DNA of 64,000 nucleotides from Microbotryomycetes sp. JL201 (GCA_033819885.1 JAQYUZ010000029.1:124001-188000), one strand, 5' to 3'; counted from the first letter of the stretch, positions 1 through 11,833 are shown. Notes: generated by a model from the letters alone, not told the origin. Numbers and translations are program-made.

Positions 1-2584
1 TTCAGCAAGCCGACTTGCCACCTTCGCCCACTCCTACGCCGACCGGGCCTTCACATCTCTTGACGGCCATGCGCAACAGAGCCATCTCCCCGCCAACCCC
101 CGCGCCGTCACCACAGCCGCATGGGCAGAGGCAACGCTTGTACTCGAGCCTTGCTTGGTCGTCCCAATCTAGCGACTCGACCGCGCCCAAAGGTTCGCTC
201 GAATCACTCGAATCAGAAGACGTCATCATTCAAGCCATACGAGATCAAGTCGGTGCACTGTCCGGAACGGCAAGACAACGCTTGCTCGCGCTTCTGATAT
301 CCGACTCGCCGCCGTCAGCTCTGTCGCCCTTGCTTCCGCTGATCGCACCTCGGCTTAAGCGTGATTTCCTCAAGACGTTACCAATCGAGCTCGCCTACCA
401 CGTGCTGTCGTTCGTAGATGACGTCAAAACACTCGCACGTGCATCAATGGTCAGCAGATTCTGGCGCGACTTGCTCGAGGACGAAGGCACGTGGCGCAGA
501 ATGTGCTGGCGACGCGGCTTTGGGGACTTGGAAACGGGCATAGATGGTACAGCAACGCCATTTTCCAAAATCAAACACCTTGAATTCGGCGAACGAGAAG
601 ACGACCTTTATACGCCCGCAGGCAGAGAACGCAGAGGCACGCTCGAGCGCGCCAGCTTGCTTCAGTTTGCAGCGCGTGCAGAGTCATTTGGGTTGAGAGC
701 GAATATGGAAGGAGACGACATGGCGATCGACGGCGAGCTTCGCTGGCAGAATGGTTCTGGGTTTGACCTAGACGGAAGCGGCAGTCCAAGACGGGGTTCA
801 ACTGGACTAGGCATCGGCGCCAGCGTCGGAACAGAGCCCGCTTCATTGAAAGCACGGCGAGCTTCAGCCTTGATGACGGCCAATTCGCCCATGTCGGGAT
901 ATTCTGGCTCACAGCAAAGGGAGAACCTCGCGTCCCCGCCACTGCGGCCTTTTCCTGGTGACACACCGTCAGCGTCTCCGGCTTCTGAGCCAGTCACGCG
1001 CCCTTCTTCGTCGAGCCGCAAAACGGTCTCTTACAAAACGCATTTCAAGCGCGCCTATCTGACCGAGTCGGCGTGGCTGCGAGGGCCCGGTCGATTGCTA
1101 TCGACGCAGATGAGCTCTGAAGACGGAGTTGTTACCAGTCTCGGCTTTGACAACGACTGGATCGTCGTTGGAATGGCCACGAGCAAAATTCACGTCTTTG
1201 ACGCCAACAATGGCCATTACAGTAAAACTCTCGAGGGACATGAACTTGGCGTATGGTGTTTGACGTTGGTGACTCGGGGTGGGGGACCGAGAAAGACTGG
1301 GACGAAACTCGCAAATAGGATGCAAGCAGAGTCATTGGACTCTGCAGGCAGAAATTACGCTCTTGATGACACGGCATCACTTTCAGGGGCGAGTCCGCCA
1401 TTGCAACGGCGGCGATCGTTTCAAGGGTTCACGTCAGCTGGGGCAGCCGCCACCGGCCCTGCAACACCGGGACGATCAGGTGGAATGGGTTTGGGAGCGG
1501 GTGGCGAGACCGGCGATGGATCGCACCAGTCTTCTGTATGTGGAACTTCCAGAGGCTGGGGACAAGAGCACTCGATCGTCGTCAGTGGCGGATGCGACAG
1601 GGCCGTTCGTGTCTGGGACGCCGACACTGGGTGAGCGCTTTGCATTCCGGACGCATTTCTCATCCTCTGACCGCTCCTCAGTATCTGTAAACATGTCCTG
1701 CGCGGCCACACGTCGACTGTGCGCTGCATGCGAGTGCTCGACGGCAGACCAATTGCTGTATCTGGCTCTCGGGATTCTACGTTACGTGTGTGGAATATTG
1801 AGACGGGCGAGGCGATACACCAACTCGTCGGCCATGAGCATAGCGTCAGATGTATCGACGTCCATGGGGACAGGGTCGTCAGCGGCAGCTACGATTCAAC
1901 ATGTCGAGTGAGTGCGCCGCAAGAAACGTGATGCGCCAGACGCTTATCATCTTCCTCAGCTCTGGGATCTGAGCACAGGTCAGTGCTTGCAGGTGCTTCA
2001 AGGCCACCAACATCAGATTTATGCTGTCGCGTTCGACGGCATACGCATCGTTACTGGTAGTCTCGATTCGACCGTCAGAGTTTGGTCCGCTGAAACAGGC
2101 CAAGCTCTGGCGCTGCTCCAAGGCCACACCTCTTTGGTCGGCCAGGTCCAAATTGACCCCGTGTCGAATATACTCGTCACTGGTGGATCTGACGGACGAG
2201 TGATCGTCTTTTCGCTCAGCTCGTTTGAGCGAATTCATGGATTGTGCGCGCACGACAATTCGGTAACTTGTCTCCAATTTGATGAGAGGTTTATTGTCAC
2301 CGGTGGCAACGACGGTCGGATCAAGCTGTGGGGTCAGTCCTGAATGTCTCTCAGAATCACGATGCACGCTAACATTTCGGCTTTCAGACTTCAAGACGGG
2401 CGCATACATTCGCGAACTGGCCGAACCATGCGACTCTGTCTGGCGTGCAGTCTTCCGTGACGACAAATGTGTCACGCTATGTCAACGCGACGGCAAGACA
2501 CTCCTTGAAGTCAAGACTTTCAGACCGTCAGATAAACAACTCCATGGCGTTGCATCGGTGAAAAATCAGGCTCAAGTGGCTTAA
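1..2584 (+). CDS. F-box/WD40-repeat protein, Cdc4/Pop1/Fbw7-like (5' partial)
   Basis: Substrate-recognition subunit of an SCF ubiquitin ligase by family knowledge. The frame is open from the window edge, so the N-terminus may lie upstream; an internal ATG is at 69. The F-box is around 376-520 (LPIELAYHVLSFVDD then SRFWRDLLEDEGTWRRMC). A Ser/Pro-rich linker follows, then WD40 repeats with GH and WD signatures (GHELGVWCL, SGGCDRAVRVWD, SGSRDSTLRVWN, TGSLDSTVRVWS, TGGNDGRIKLWD). Exons read as 1-1630, 1682-1907, 1960-2331 and 2388-2584; each join restores a WD repeat, for example DTG/ICKHVLRGH and IKLW/DFKTG. F-box plus about seven WD repeats matches Cdc4/Fbw7 order. The substrate, for example a cyclin or CDK inhibitor, cannot be told. 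It is convergent with the surface-protein gene at 2758. Confidence 0.9.
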
Positions 2585-2757
2585 GACTCTCTGGGCGCAT
2601 TTTTTATTGGCTTCGACCCCTCATCTTCGTTTTTCCGTCCTCATTGCATATTGTTCACCATGTTGTTATTGAACTGATTTCTTATTCCAAGGTCAGACGT
2701 TCAGACGGGAGAAATGCTAAAACGGCAAGGGAGCAGAGCATGGCATAAGCGATCGGA

Positions 2758-3846
2758 TCAGAGGACGATGGCACCGACGATGCCGACCATGCCCAGCAGA
2801 GCAGTAGCCCGAGCGACGTGCTTGTTAGCTGGAGCTGCGCCAGTCAACCTGTTTGAGCTCGTCGATTGAGGGCGTTGAGATCCACCTGATAGTGACAAAG
2901 ACGATTGGGTGGCTGCGCGACTCGTTGGAGGTGCAGTGGTCGGAGTCGCTGGTGGACGAGTGACAGTGTTGGTGGTTGGTGGAGTCGTATTCGGTGCGGC
3001 AGATGTAGAATCGACCATGACGACGGTAGAGGACGTATCGTCCTCGATGGTACTGGTATCAGCTCCGTCCGTTGAAGTGACAGGATCGTCGGAAATGATT
3101 GGATCAGTAGGTTGATCAACCGGATCGGTCGGGTCAGTAGGATCATCCGTGGGATCGGTAGGATCGGTCGGGTCGGTCGGATCAACTGGCACATAGCTGC
3201 ACAGTTGTGCAGCCTCTGCAGAGCGCGTGCACGTTTGTGAGCTTGATGTTCGCGGATTCTTGGTGCGTCAACTTACGCATGGATGCCTCTTCGCCTGCAT
3301 CGCCATAGCATAGACCGCAATTCTTTGGGGTCAAATTTTGTCAGCTCTATGAGCTACACCTTGAAGAGAGGACGGCGCGTACCATCATGTTGGCCACTAC
3401 ATCCGCTCCGCAAGCGCAAGTGCCTAGGGATTGTGCATCTGTCGTGCTGGTGATGCAGTCCTGGAGAACCCAATTCAGAGACGTGTCCAAAGTCCTGTCG
3501 CCCAGTAAGAAAAAGGTCTTACTTGGATTGTGCCCACCCACGGGGCGCACTCGGACTGGCACTCGCCAGTCGCTTGACCTTGAATTGCGGACGCCAACAG
3601 ATTTTGCAGACCGGTGATTGCACCAGAGACGTCGCCTTGACGCTTCCCGAGGCTCAGCGCGCGTCTTTCGAATGCCCGAGTGAGCAAAGTGCCACCGTGA
3701 TTAGGCGCGGGAAGGGCATTGATCACTGCTGCCAGGACCATGATCCGTGATTAGTGCTGCAAAAAATTTTGAGCGTTACTTGGAGGCTGCTTGTGCTCAC
3801 AAGCTGACGCGGCGGCCAGTATGATGACTGCTGACGGGACAAGCAT
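2758..3846 (-). CDS. Secreted eight-cysteine GPI-anchored surface protein, copy 1 (CFEM-like)
   Basis: Five exons. Exon 1 (start ATG at 3846) gives a signal peptide (MLVPSAVIILAAASA). The joined protein has cysteines spaced C-x3-C-x9-C-x12-C-x-C-x10-C-x2-C-x15-C, with a Trp three residues after the second Cys and a CG-x-C pair. A Pro-Thr-Asp repeat stalk (about eight PTD units) and a Ser/Thr-rich region follow. The C-terminus is a short hydrophobic GPI-type tail (ATALLGMVGIVGAIVL). The cysteine number resembles CFEM domains of fungal surface proteins, but the spacing differs from the usual CFEM consensus, so the family name is tentative. It is the first of three tandem paralogues ending at 7531, with introns at matching positions. 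Likely role: cell-wall or surface protein; no ligand can be inferred. Confidence 0.8.
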
Positions 3847-4513
3847 TGTAAAATCGTATGCAAGCGCGAGATGAGGTAAGGGAAAGAGGCGCGCGGAAGT
3901 GTGTTGGATGGAGAAAGAGACAGGTAAACAGGATACTGTTCTCTTTTATGTCTGTGGTGCACGGGAAGCGACATCTGGCCCGAGAGCCACCCTCGAGGCT
4001 CTGAAACACCGCCACGCTGGGGTTACGAAACGAGCTCGGCGTTCAAACACAGCCGCTTGATTCGAAGCTTTGGAGTACTCAAAGTACATGAGGCGGTGCT
4101 ATGGTACCGTATGCTTGCATGTCTTTGCTTCCCGGGGTCTGCTTCACCGAAAGTCACCATCCCGCTAGGATACGAACGGGCGACCGTATCTCCGATGAGC
4201 ATCCGATGGATCTTGCAATGCCACAATGTCGGCTTCGGAAAGCTGACTTGCTCTCACTGTCATTCACCAATCGGTGCCAAACAGTGGAAGAAGTATGAGC
4301 GAGCACGGCTCACTTGGATTTCAAGGAAATACGGCCAGCATGAATACGAAAATTCATCTCGTCTTTTGATTAAAGACCGCCGTTAAAGACGATCTAGAGA
4401 TTCTTTGGGATAATGAAAGGAGAAAAGAGTACGCTTGGTGAGGGACAAGGTCCGGTCGCGGATAATGTGAAATGTGAGAACCAAACATTGGATTGTCTTG
4501 GTTAGGGTCAAGT
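3847..4513. other. Intergenic, upstream of surface-protein copy 1
   Basis: This 667-base gap lies between the start of copy 1 and the stop of copy 2, both minus strand. It should hold the copy 1 promoter and copy 2 terminator. Short ORFs here (for example 4057-4386) lack any recognisable motif, and I see no gene, tRNA or repeat. Confidence 0.5.
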
Positions 4514-5566
4514 TTAGAGAACCAGGGCGCCGACGAAACCAGCGACAGCGAGAACAGCGCCAACGGCGGCACCGTTGTGGTTGGCACCGCTGGTAGGCTG
4601 GGCACTAGGAGAGTTGCTAGGGGCAGCCTGGGTGTTTGAGCCGGTGTTGGCAGCCGAAGAGGGAGCCGAGCCTGAAGCAGTGCGGGACGACGACGATTGA
4701 GCAGGATTTGATGACGACGCAGCAGACGATCCAGCAGACGACCCAGCAGACGAGGCGGCAGATGAGGCGGCAGACGAAGCGGAAGACAGACCGCCCGTCT
4801 GAGCGCTCGAGGGAAGGGCGCTGATTGCCTGCGAACAGATGCTGGCGACGCCTGCGATACGAGAATTGCTCAGCTCGGCATGTCGAGCTGGGTCGACAGA
4901 AATGGCTCACCATCAGCGGCCGAGGACTGCGAAGAGCCGAGGCAAGATCCGCAAGACTGCATTCGAGGCAATCTGTCAGTGAATGTACATGATCGGCTTA
5001 GCGCTCAGGCCGCGCATACCTGCATCGCCGAGACAGTGCTCTGTTGGCACGCGCACAATCCGATGTCTTCGTTGTTTGTGTTGCTCGTGACACAGTTCTG
5101 TCGGAATGCGATTTTGTCTGTCAGCGAGTGACGGGGCGCACGTGCCGCTGCTGCGCGCCGCCGCGCGACGCGAGCCGAGCGCGTTCAGGCGCAAGCTTGT
5201 GACTGACTTGGATTGGCGTGACCCAGCTGCCGCACTCTTGTGAGCATTGTCCGCTGCCTTGGGCTGCCGTCAGGGCGTCCCTCAGGAGGCCCTGCAAGTT
5301 TGCGAGAGTCGACGAAAGGTCTTGGCGGCGCGCGAGTTTCTGATAGAAAGCACTCGACAATGACGTGCCGATCAGCGCGTGGCCACTCGTCTGAGCAGCA
5401 ACGACGGCTAAAGTGCATGTGAGAGACGGTCAGCGCACGTGTTTTTGCATCTAACCCACGCGCGTATACGACTCGCGCATGGGCCGCGGACTTGGCCCAT
5501 CACATGTCATGCGCAATACATACCGGCGGACGCAAGAGCAGCAACAGAAACAGACAGTCTGACCAT
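4514..5566 (-). CDS. Secreted eight-cysteine GPI-anchored surface protein, copy 2
   Basis: Assembled from five exons; most lie in frames without an internal ATG, so simple ORF calling misses them. The signal peptide starts at 5566 (MVRLSVSVAALASA). The cysteine module has exactly the spacing of copy 1: 3-9-12-1-10-2-15 residues between successive cysteines, with ECGSWVTPIQ aligned to ECAPWVGTIQ and the CG-x-C pair kept. A long Ser/Ala stalk with SSAAS-type repeats follows, then a GPI-like hydrophobic tail (GAVLAVAGFVGALVL) ending at 4514. Introns after IQ, after MQ and after the ADG block sit at the same places as in copy 1, which shows tandem duplication of a spliced gene. Probable surface protein; function unknown. 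Confidence 0.8.
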
Positions 5567-5928
5567 GTTGTGCGATTGAGTGTGAGGAAAGAGTAAGAAA
5601 ACGATAAGCGGCGAGCAAAAGTGGGGCAGCGCTCGGCAGCTGCGCCGGAACAGAGCGCAGCCAAAATTAGAAAATTTTCGGTTTCAACCAAGGGTTTCAA
5701 AGAGGACAGGTTTCGAACACGACGTCATTGAAACTTCAATTAAATGTTGTTGGCGACACTCTCGTCCGCAGTCCAGTCCTCTGGACACTCTCCGGACATC
5801 CGCCCCCCTTGAAAAGCGTCTTAGTGGGCATTGGTCAAGACAAAAGCTACAGCAGACAAGAGAAACCGGGTATACTTTCCGTTGGAACTGAATAAGGCTA
5901 CAAGATCATCGTGCGTCCCTGCACTAGG
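5567..5928. other. Intergenic between surface-protein copies 2 and 3
   Basis: This 362-base stretch should contain the copy 2 promoter and the copy 3 3' end. I see no gene or repeat in it. Confidence 0.5.
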
Positions 5929-7531
5929 TTAACGCGGCGACGAATGGGCACTCCGTCCGGCGCTCGACATGAGCGAGCTGCGACGCGAGGTTTCTGCGCT
6001 TACATAACTTGATGCGCGATTCTCATCATTGAATGGAGACATGGCTTCGTTCGCCGGGTCGACAGATTCGTTCCATAAGTTTTCGCGCGGGATCGCAGGC
6101 AATACGGGAGGATCCCTGCTCGTCTGAGTCACGTGCGACCACAAAGACGGACGACGTTCAGACGTTTCCGTCGGGCTGCCACCGCCGAGAATTGGACTGT
6201 TCTGTTGCTGCCTCTGGGTTCGTCGGCGCCTCCTGACAAACATGATGGCAGCGAGGACGAGAGCGAGCAAGACGATGCCACCAATGACACTGCCAGCCGT
6301 GATCGCGCCGATGTTGTTCATGCCCTGACCCGAAGCAGGCGTCGAAGACGCACTAGGCACGGCAGCAACGGCCACATTGTTGGTAGCAGCGGCTGTTCAA
6401 TTTTCCGAAGCATCAGAACGGGTTCATCCGACTGGGCGAACTAAAACTTGCCACTGAGCGGTGTGGTTTCGCTGATGGGCACGACAGCTTCCATTTGCAG
6501 AGACGCAGTCGTTGAAGAAGCTGGAGCAGAGGTCGCGGACGACCTGCTAGCGATTGGAACGTACGTGATGCTCGCGCGCGAGGCCGACGAGGCCTGAAGG
6601 GAGGCCAATGATCCGATCGATGACACTGAGGCTGTCAGGTAGCCCTTTCAGTGCACGGCTCCTTGACATGAATATTTGTCTTACAGCTAGCGACTCGCGA
6701 GTTAGATGCGATCGTAGGAACGATGTGATTCGCGCAGTATCTCGAAACGTCTGTGGCAGGTCGCTCATCAGTACGGGCGTGATTCGATCAGAAAATCTTG
6801 ACATACCCAGAGCACTCTGGTAGTTCAAAGGGCCAAAGCACTGACCGCATGTCTAACGAAATTATTGTCAGCTTAGCAGATCGAGTCTGCAATCTTCGAC
6901 CAGAACGCACCTCCATACTCTGGACTACACTGCTGGAACAGGCGCACGCTTCCACCGCTCCTACATCTGTATTGGTGTACACGCATTGCTATTCAACACC
7001 AGCCAAGAATTTCCCAGTTAGTGACGTGTCCCTCAGCGCGAGGCAACTTGAGCACTCGGGCCGGCACAAATTGCCCAGATGGGAAACTCGTGAGCGGGCC
7101 CTCTGTTTACTTGATTCGTGCAAGCTCGGCCCTCATTCAATACGAAATGTGGGACAATGGGAAAGGGTACTCACCCTGACTGCGAGAACCCAGGGTGAAC
7201 AAGCTTGAGTGCAAATATTGGTCGCCTGACCGGCAATGGCCATCTGCAGCAGATCTTGGAGATCACTTGCGGCTTGAGCGAGGTCTTGTGGTACATTTTG
7301 ACGTTTGGTGAATACACGTAACAAAGCAGCACTGTCCATGTCATTTGCTTCCGGCGCGAGCGCCATTGCCAGAGCCGCTTTAAAGCGAGACATTTCAAGC
7401 GGGACGAAGACGGGTCGAACGATCAAGGGTTTTGAGCATGTCAATGCCGTGCAAGAACGCACCGAGATGGCTGTTGACATGTACTTACGGAATGCAGCCA
7501 CCGCAATCAGTTTGGTCGCTGCACCTCGCAT
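5929..7531 (-). CDS. Eight-cysteine surface protein with transmembrane helix and cytoplasmic tail, copy 3
   Basis: Third tandem paralogue, about seven exons, start at 7531 with signal peptide MRGAATKLIAVAAF. The module keeps all eight cysteines with spacing 3-9-12-1-10-2-16 when the third intron ends at TTAG before ACATGC, giving ETCGQC. A Ser/Ala stalk follows. Instead of a GPI tail it carries a hydrophobic helix (AGSVIGGIVLLALVLAAIMF) followed by RRRRR and about 90 polar, Ser-rich residues, which is typical of a single-pass type I protein with a cytosolic tail. The intron joining stalk to helix (6393-6451) begins with GC (GCAAGT donor); the join LS/AAATNNVAV keeps the frame. By its shape it could be a wall sensor or receptor; this is inference from architecture only. 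Confidence 0.75.
6393..6451 (-). other. GC-AG intron in surface-protein copy 3
   Basis: The donor reads GCAAGT and the acceptor ends AACAG. Removing these 59 bases joins the Ser/Ala stalk to the transmembrane exon in frame. No GT donor nearby does so while avoiding the stop at 6441. Confidence 0.75.
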
Positions 7532-7856
7532 GGCTGTTGTAGCAGAAGACGACGAAAGAGAAGACCTCTCGCGATGAAGGGGCCCAAGCACTTTCGATCG
7601 GAACCTCGACCTCATGGCGCGAGGCTCCATTTTCAAAGATGCAGATCCGGGAAAGCATCTGCAACAAAGGTCACCCTCCTTTTTGCTATCTGCTTGGCGT
7701 TGGTAACGTGATCTAGATGCAAAGAAGAAACTCCGCGGAATTGCGGCAGCCGCCTACGTGCATACCGACGAATGCAGAACGGATTGACCTGGTATGCAGC
7801 CAACAAAAATAAAAGAACGGATGCACTCAAAACACAGTACATCCGAGCAAAAAAAT
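7532..7856. other. Intergenic between surface-protein copy 3 and tRNA-Leu
   Basis: About 325 bases holding the presumed copy 3 promoter. The T-run on the minus strand at 7850-7856 belongs to the tRNA terminator. I see nothing else in it. Confidence 0.5.
7850..7856 (-). terminator. Pol III terminator of tRNA-Leu
   Basis: A run of seven A on the plus strand is T7 downstream of the tRNA 3' end on the transcribed strand, the standard RNA polymerase III stop signal. Confidence 0.85.
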
Positions 7857-7952
7857 TGACGAGAGTGGGATTCGAACCCACGCCCTTTCGGACTGCGGTA
7901 CCAGTCGATGAAAACCTTAACACAGCGCCTTAGACCGCTCGGCCATCTCGCC
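7857..7952 (-). tRNA. tRNA-Leu(AAG) with a 16-nt intron
   Basis: On the minus strand the acceptor arms GGCGAGA and TCTCGTC pair, including one G-T. The D arm is GCC...GGC with the A-box GGCCGAGCGGTC. The anticodon stem is CTGTG/CGCAG with loop TTAAGG...C, so the anticodon is AAG. A 16-base intron (TTTTCATCGACTGGTA) follows position 37, the usual site of nuclear tRNA introns. The long variable arm (TCCGAAAGGGCG) and T arm with GGTTCGAATCC are typical of leucine tRNAs. Seven T residues on the transcript strand (7850-7856) directly follow and fit a Pol III terminator. Confidence 0.93.
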
Positions 7953-9102
7953 TATAGCCAATTCTGGCTACTTGTGCATATATATAGTGTTGCGTAAAAG
8001 CCCGAAATTATGTCTTCTGATCACTCTCAAACTTTGTCCTGAGCTTTTGCGACATTTTCAAAATGCAGGGGGGAGGGCGGCGACAAAACACCTCCTGTCT
8101 TTGTTTCCGGCGCTCCGAGCCTGTCCATCTCCACCTATACGGTCAGACCCAGGAAACGCTCAGGGCGGAAGAGGATGAAGGCGTCTTGCAGCTCCACAGT
8201 TTGTCAACTCTATCGCACGTCAACTAGTGCGCTTGGGCATGCTTGATGAGTGATTCGATCGGGATTCTGCTATACGTAGTCGTGGACCAGATGATCCTCA
8301 ATTCCGTCGAGGGGTTCGAATATTGCAACTATTCGTTCGATAGTTCAATAGCGAGTTGCAGCAAGCGAGTTCAGCGACGCGGGATCGGGCGGGTCACAAA
8401 ACTGGTCACGAAAAGAACACGAGCAAACGCAAACGTTATATGACCTACCGTTTCGCTCGCGGATTGAGCATGACATACATGTTCACAGTTCTAGCAAGCA
8501 ATGGCATGAAGTTGAAGCAAACAAGACACTCACGATGACGGAAAGCATGATTGAACAGACTCAAGCTGCCTGTCGCTCAGTGTAATCAATCACCTTCGCT
8601 CCCCATCCGGGGACGCGGAAACGCGAATTTAGCCTGCTTTCGAGCTGCGCAGGCTTGAGTCGGATCGCAGGCGTCTGATAGATGCACCTTGATCGCGCAA
8701 TCGACAAGGCATTGTGAGCGTCTTGATTAACACGTTGAGCAGGGGGAAACGGGATTTATGAGCTATGCGTTATACCACAGCATAGCATTACCCACCAATG
8801 GATGTGCAAGTTCCAGCGAGCTCTCAAAGCATAGTTCGACGTGACGTCGAATGAATCTGTCTTCAGGAGTTCGAGCTGGACCATGTGCTTCTGTACTGAA
8901 AGCAGCAGATGTTCGAGACCTAGCTCTCAAGATGAAAGTACATGAGAATGTCTCTCGCATGTATTTCCAAGACAGGAGGTGCCGACTTCGGGCGACTCGG
9001 AGGTCGTCTGAGCGGTGCGAGCGCCGTTTCTGTCGTCGATCGCGACGCCGAGACACTTCTCCCACTTGAAGTTCGGCTGCTGTGGGCTCTATACGGCTCG
9101 CC
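7953..9102. other. Intergenic region upstream of tRNA-Leu and BRF1
   Basis: About 1.15 kb. Several small ORFs (8243-8443, 8763-9104 minus, 8851-9069) show no domain and mostly overlap each other. The last 300 bases should hold the BRF1 promoter. I cannot support a gene here. Confidence 0.45.
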
Positions 9103-11650
9103 ATGTCGACGCGGTTCTGCTATAGCTGCGAAGAGGACCGACTGGTCGACACTGATGGCGCTCAAACGGTCTGCACGGCATGTGGCATGGTGAGTCGCGA
9201 CTTGGGCCATTTCAGCCTGAGCTGCGAGGCGCTGTACACTGAACTTGTGCCGTCGTTGGGTGGCTGTCGCTGATTCTCTTGCCCACGGCTGTTTTGGACG
9301 TGCCGTTGCACCGCTTGCACGCGTTTTGTTCGCCTACCAGGTCCTCGAGGATAATGCTATAGTGTCTGAAATCACTTTCGGCGAAGCTGGATCAGGCGCA
9401 GCGGTAGTGCAAGGCTCGTACATTGGCGCCGATCAGAGTCAGTCGGCATCTGCTACGCGTGGAAGGCCAGAATACACGTTGCTGACAATGTGGCACCACT
9501 TTGTCCCGCCCACTAGCCCGTGCCAGAGCGCCGGCAGGCTACAGGGGTCGAGGAGGCGGTCAGGAGTCACGTGAGCAGACACTCGCCAATGGCAAGTTGA
9601 TCTCAATGTGCCCTCAGTCAGCGAACCTGTGCTAATGGTATGTCGCTTTCAGGACGCAACGAAATCAATAGGCTCGCGCACAGCTTACGCTTGCCTGAAC
9701 GTTTGGCCGACGCCGGCTTGCGATACTTCAACTTGGCGGTCAACATGAACTTTACGAAAGGCAGGCGCACCACGTACGTCGTAGCGGCGTGTCTTTATTG
9801 CGCTTGCAGGATGGACAAGACGAGCCACATGCTCATAGATTTTTCGGACCCGCTAGCGGTGAAGTTTGCTGCTCGGACGTAAGCGATTCGCTCTCACTGA
9901 CTCTCGTTCGACTTCAGATCAACGTCTTTGTTCTCGGATCCACCTACCTCAAGCTCGTACGCGAACTATCGCTGCAGCTTCCAGTCGTGGATCCGTCACT
10001 TTACATTTCGCGCTTCGCTTCCATGCTAGACTTTGGTGAGGAAACTCAAAAAGTGGCCCAAGACGCCGTTCGTCTGGTCGCTCGCATGGGTCGAGACTGG
10101 ATGCACATCGGTCGACGACCAGCCGGCATCTGTGGCGCCTGTCTCTTGCTGGCTGCTCGCATGAACAACTTTCGTCGGTCCGTGGCAGAGATTGTTCAAG
10201 TCGTCAAGATTGCCGACCAGACGCTAAGAAAAAGGTTGAAAGAATTTCGAGAGACGCCAAGCAGTACATTGTCAGTAACGGCGTTTAGGACGCTGTGGTT
10301 AGACGAGACAGCGGATCCTCCAGCATTCACGAAGAATAAGAAGGCGAACGAAGAGCCAACCGGTTTGAGAAGGGTGCGCAAGGCTGCTGCTACTGGCGGA
10401 GACAAAAGCGTCGGTACTGGCCCAGAAAAGGATGCTGCTGCTGGCGAAGACCAGAGCCTTGCAGTGGATCTTGCTGTGCCGTCTTCCGATGCAGACCAGC
10501 AAGAGGACGCGGAGCATGGGGAAAGGCTGGACGACCTCAATGCTTTGGCCGATGCTGCCGAAGAGGCTGCCTCACGTCAATCAATGCCACCGCCGCCTGT
10601 GCCATCAGCAAAGTCTCTCGGCAAACGCAAGCGTGTCTCGCTGTTCAAAGCCGACGACAACGAACAGTCGGACCCGGAAGATACGGAACACGATGACGAT
10701 GCGCAAGAGTCGGATGACGACGACGAGGCACATTTAGACGCACCTGCATTGGACGATGCCATTCGCGAGGAAATGAACGAGACGCTTGAAGGCGCAGATG
10801 GACAAGCATTGACCCACGAGCTGGACGAGGCGGATGCCAAGAGACAAGCCGAAGTATTGCAGAGGAATGCTCTGTACAACTCGCAGCCGCTCGACAGCTC
10901 CACTCGCTTGGACGACTTGGATGAGGAAGAGCTGGACGCTTTCATTCTCACACCGGAAGAGGTCGAGGCAAAAAGTCGTTTGTGGATGGAGTTTAACAAG
11001 GACTATCTCAAGCAGCTTGCAGGTCCGTGTCCGGACTCTTGAAGACGCGTGAACGTTTGACTGATCCGACAAAGTACAGATAAACAAACCGGACCGGATG
11101 GCGAGCTGAAACCAGTGACTGCGCGTCGCCCAGTGAGTACGAACGATCTGATGCGAGGTCAACGCACTGAACATGAATGTAAAATTCCCTGCAGCGCAAG
11201 AAAATCAAGCCGCGAGATTCGAGCACGCCTCAGGGCGTCTCCGCGGCTGATGCGACCAAGCAGCTCTTGACCAAGAAAAAGTTTTCCAAGAAAATCAACT
11301 ATTCTGCGATCGAGGATCTATTTGGTCGAGATTCTGCAGCGTCTTCTGTCGCTGGCAGTGACGACGAGAACGAAGATCCTGCTCAAAGCAGGTCCCGCAG
11401 GAGTGCGAGCGTTTCCAGTCGAGCGTCGCAGAGAATCAATTACCCTACTCCGACATTCAGAGGTCGGTCACGAGCTCAGTCGCGAGCAAGCAGTATTGCT
11501 CCGTCGTTGCCGCCGACGCCGTCAATGAACTCGCGTCACTTGGGCGCTGACGAGTTTGAAGAACATGAAGAGCAAGAGGTCCCAGAATGGCGCAGAATGT
11601 TTGGCCGAGGCAACCAAGATGCAGAAGAAGAGACGTGGGATGAGTTGTGA
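9103..11650 (+). CDS. BRF1: TFIIIB subunit Brf1 (TFIIB-related factor)
   Basis: Recruits RNA polymerase III with TBP and Bdp1. Seven exons (9103-9189, 9341-9437, 9538-9591, 9653-9858, 9918-11022, 11080-11132, 11195-11650) give about 685 residues with all phases consistent. N-terminal zinc ribbon: FCYSC...TVCTACG. The Brf1 hallmark SREQTLANG is followed by two cyclin folds (TKGRRTTYVVAACLY, then RDWMHIGRRPAGICGACLL). The second fold ends LRKRLKEF. A long acidic region follows, then the C-terminal Brf1 block KKINYSAIEDLF around 11289-11325, which binds TBP. The third intron (9592-9652) has a GC donor. The Pol III-transcribed tRNA-Leu upstream is probably a coincidental neighbour. Confidence 0.95.
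9592..9652 (+). other. GC-AG intron in BRF1
   Basis: The donor GCAAGT and acceptor CTTTCAG join the conserved motif EQTLANG to RNEINRLAH, matching the continuous NGRR...L block of other Brf1 proteins. Conservation across the join makes this the best-supported GC-AG intron here. Confidence 0.88.
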
Positions 11651-11833
11651 ATTGGGAATTGATAAGTTTCAGATTATGATAGGTTTTTTCGCGTTTCAAG
11701 GCTCTAGTTTCTTGCTTGTTGTCGTCATCATCGCCATTATTTGAAAAGTCTCTATGTACTTTGCATGACAATAACATTTGAAATTACAGTACCAACAGAC
11801 AGTCTCAAGGATGCTTCAAGATACTCATTGCCT

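Noticed and set aside
2758-7531. Calling the three surface proteins canonical CFEM
   Set aside because: Eight cysteines fit, but the 12-residue gap before CxC and the CG-x-C pair do not match the CFEM pattern I know; kept as CFEM-like only.
8763-9104. 113-codon minus-strand ORF overlapping the BRF1 start
   Set aside because: It starts on the palindromic CATG shared with the BRF1 ATG, has Arg/Ser-rich chance composition and no motif.
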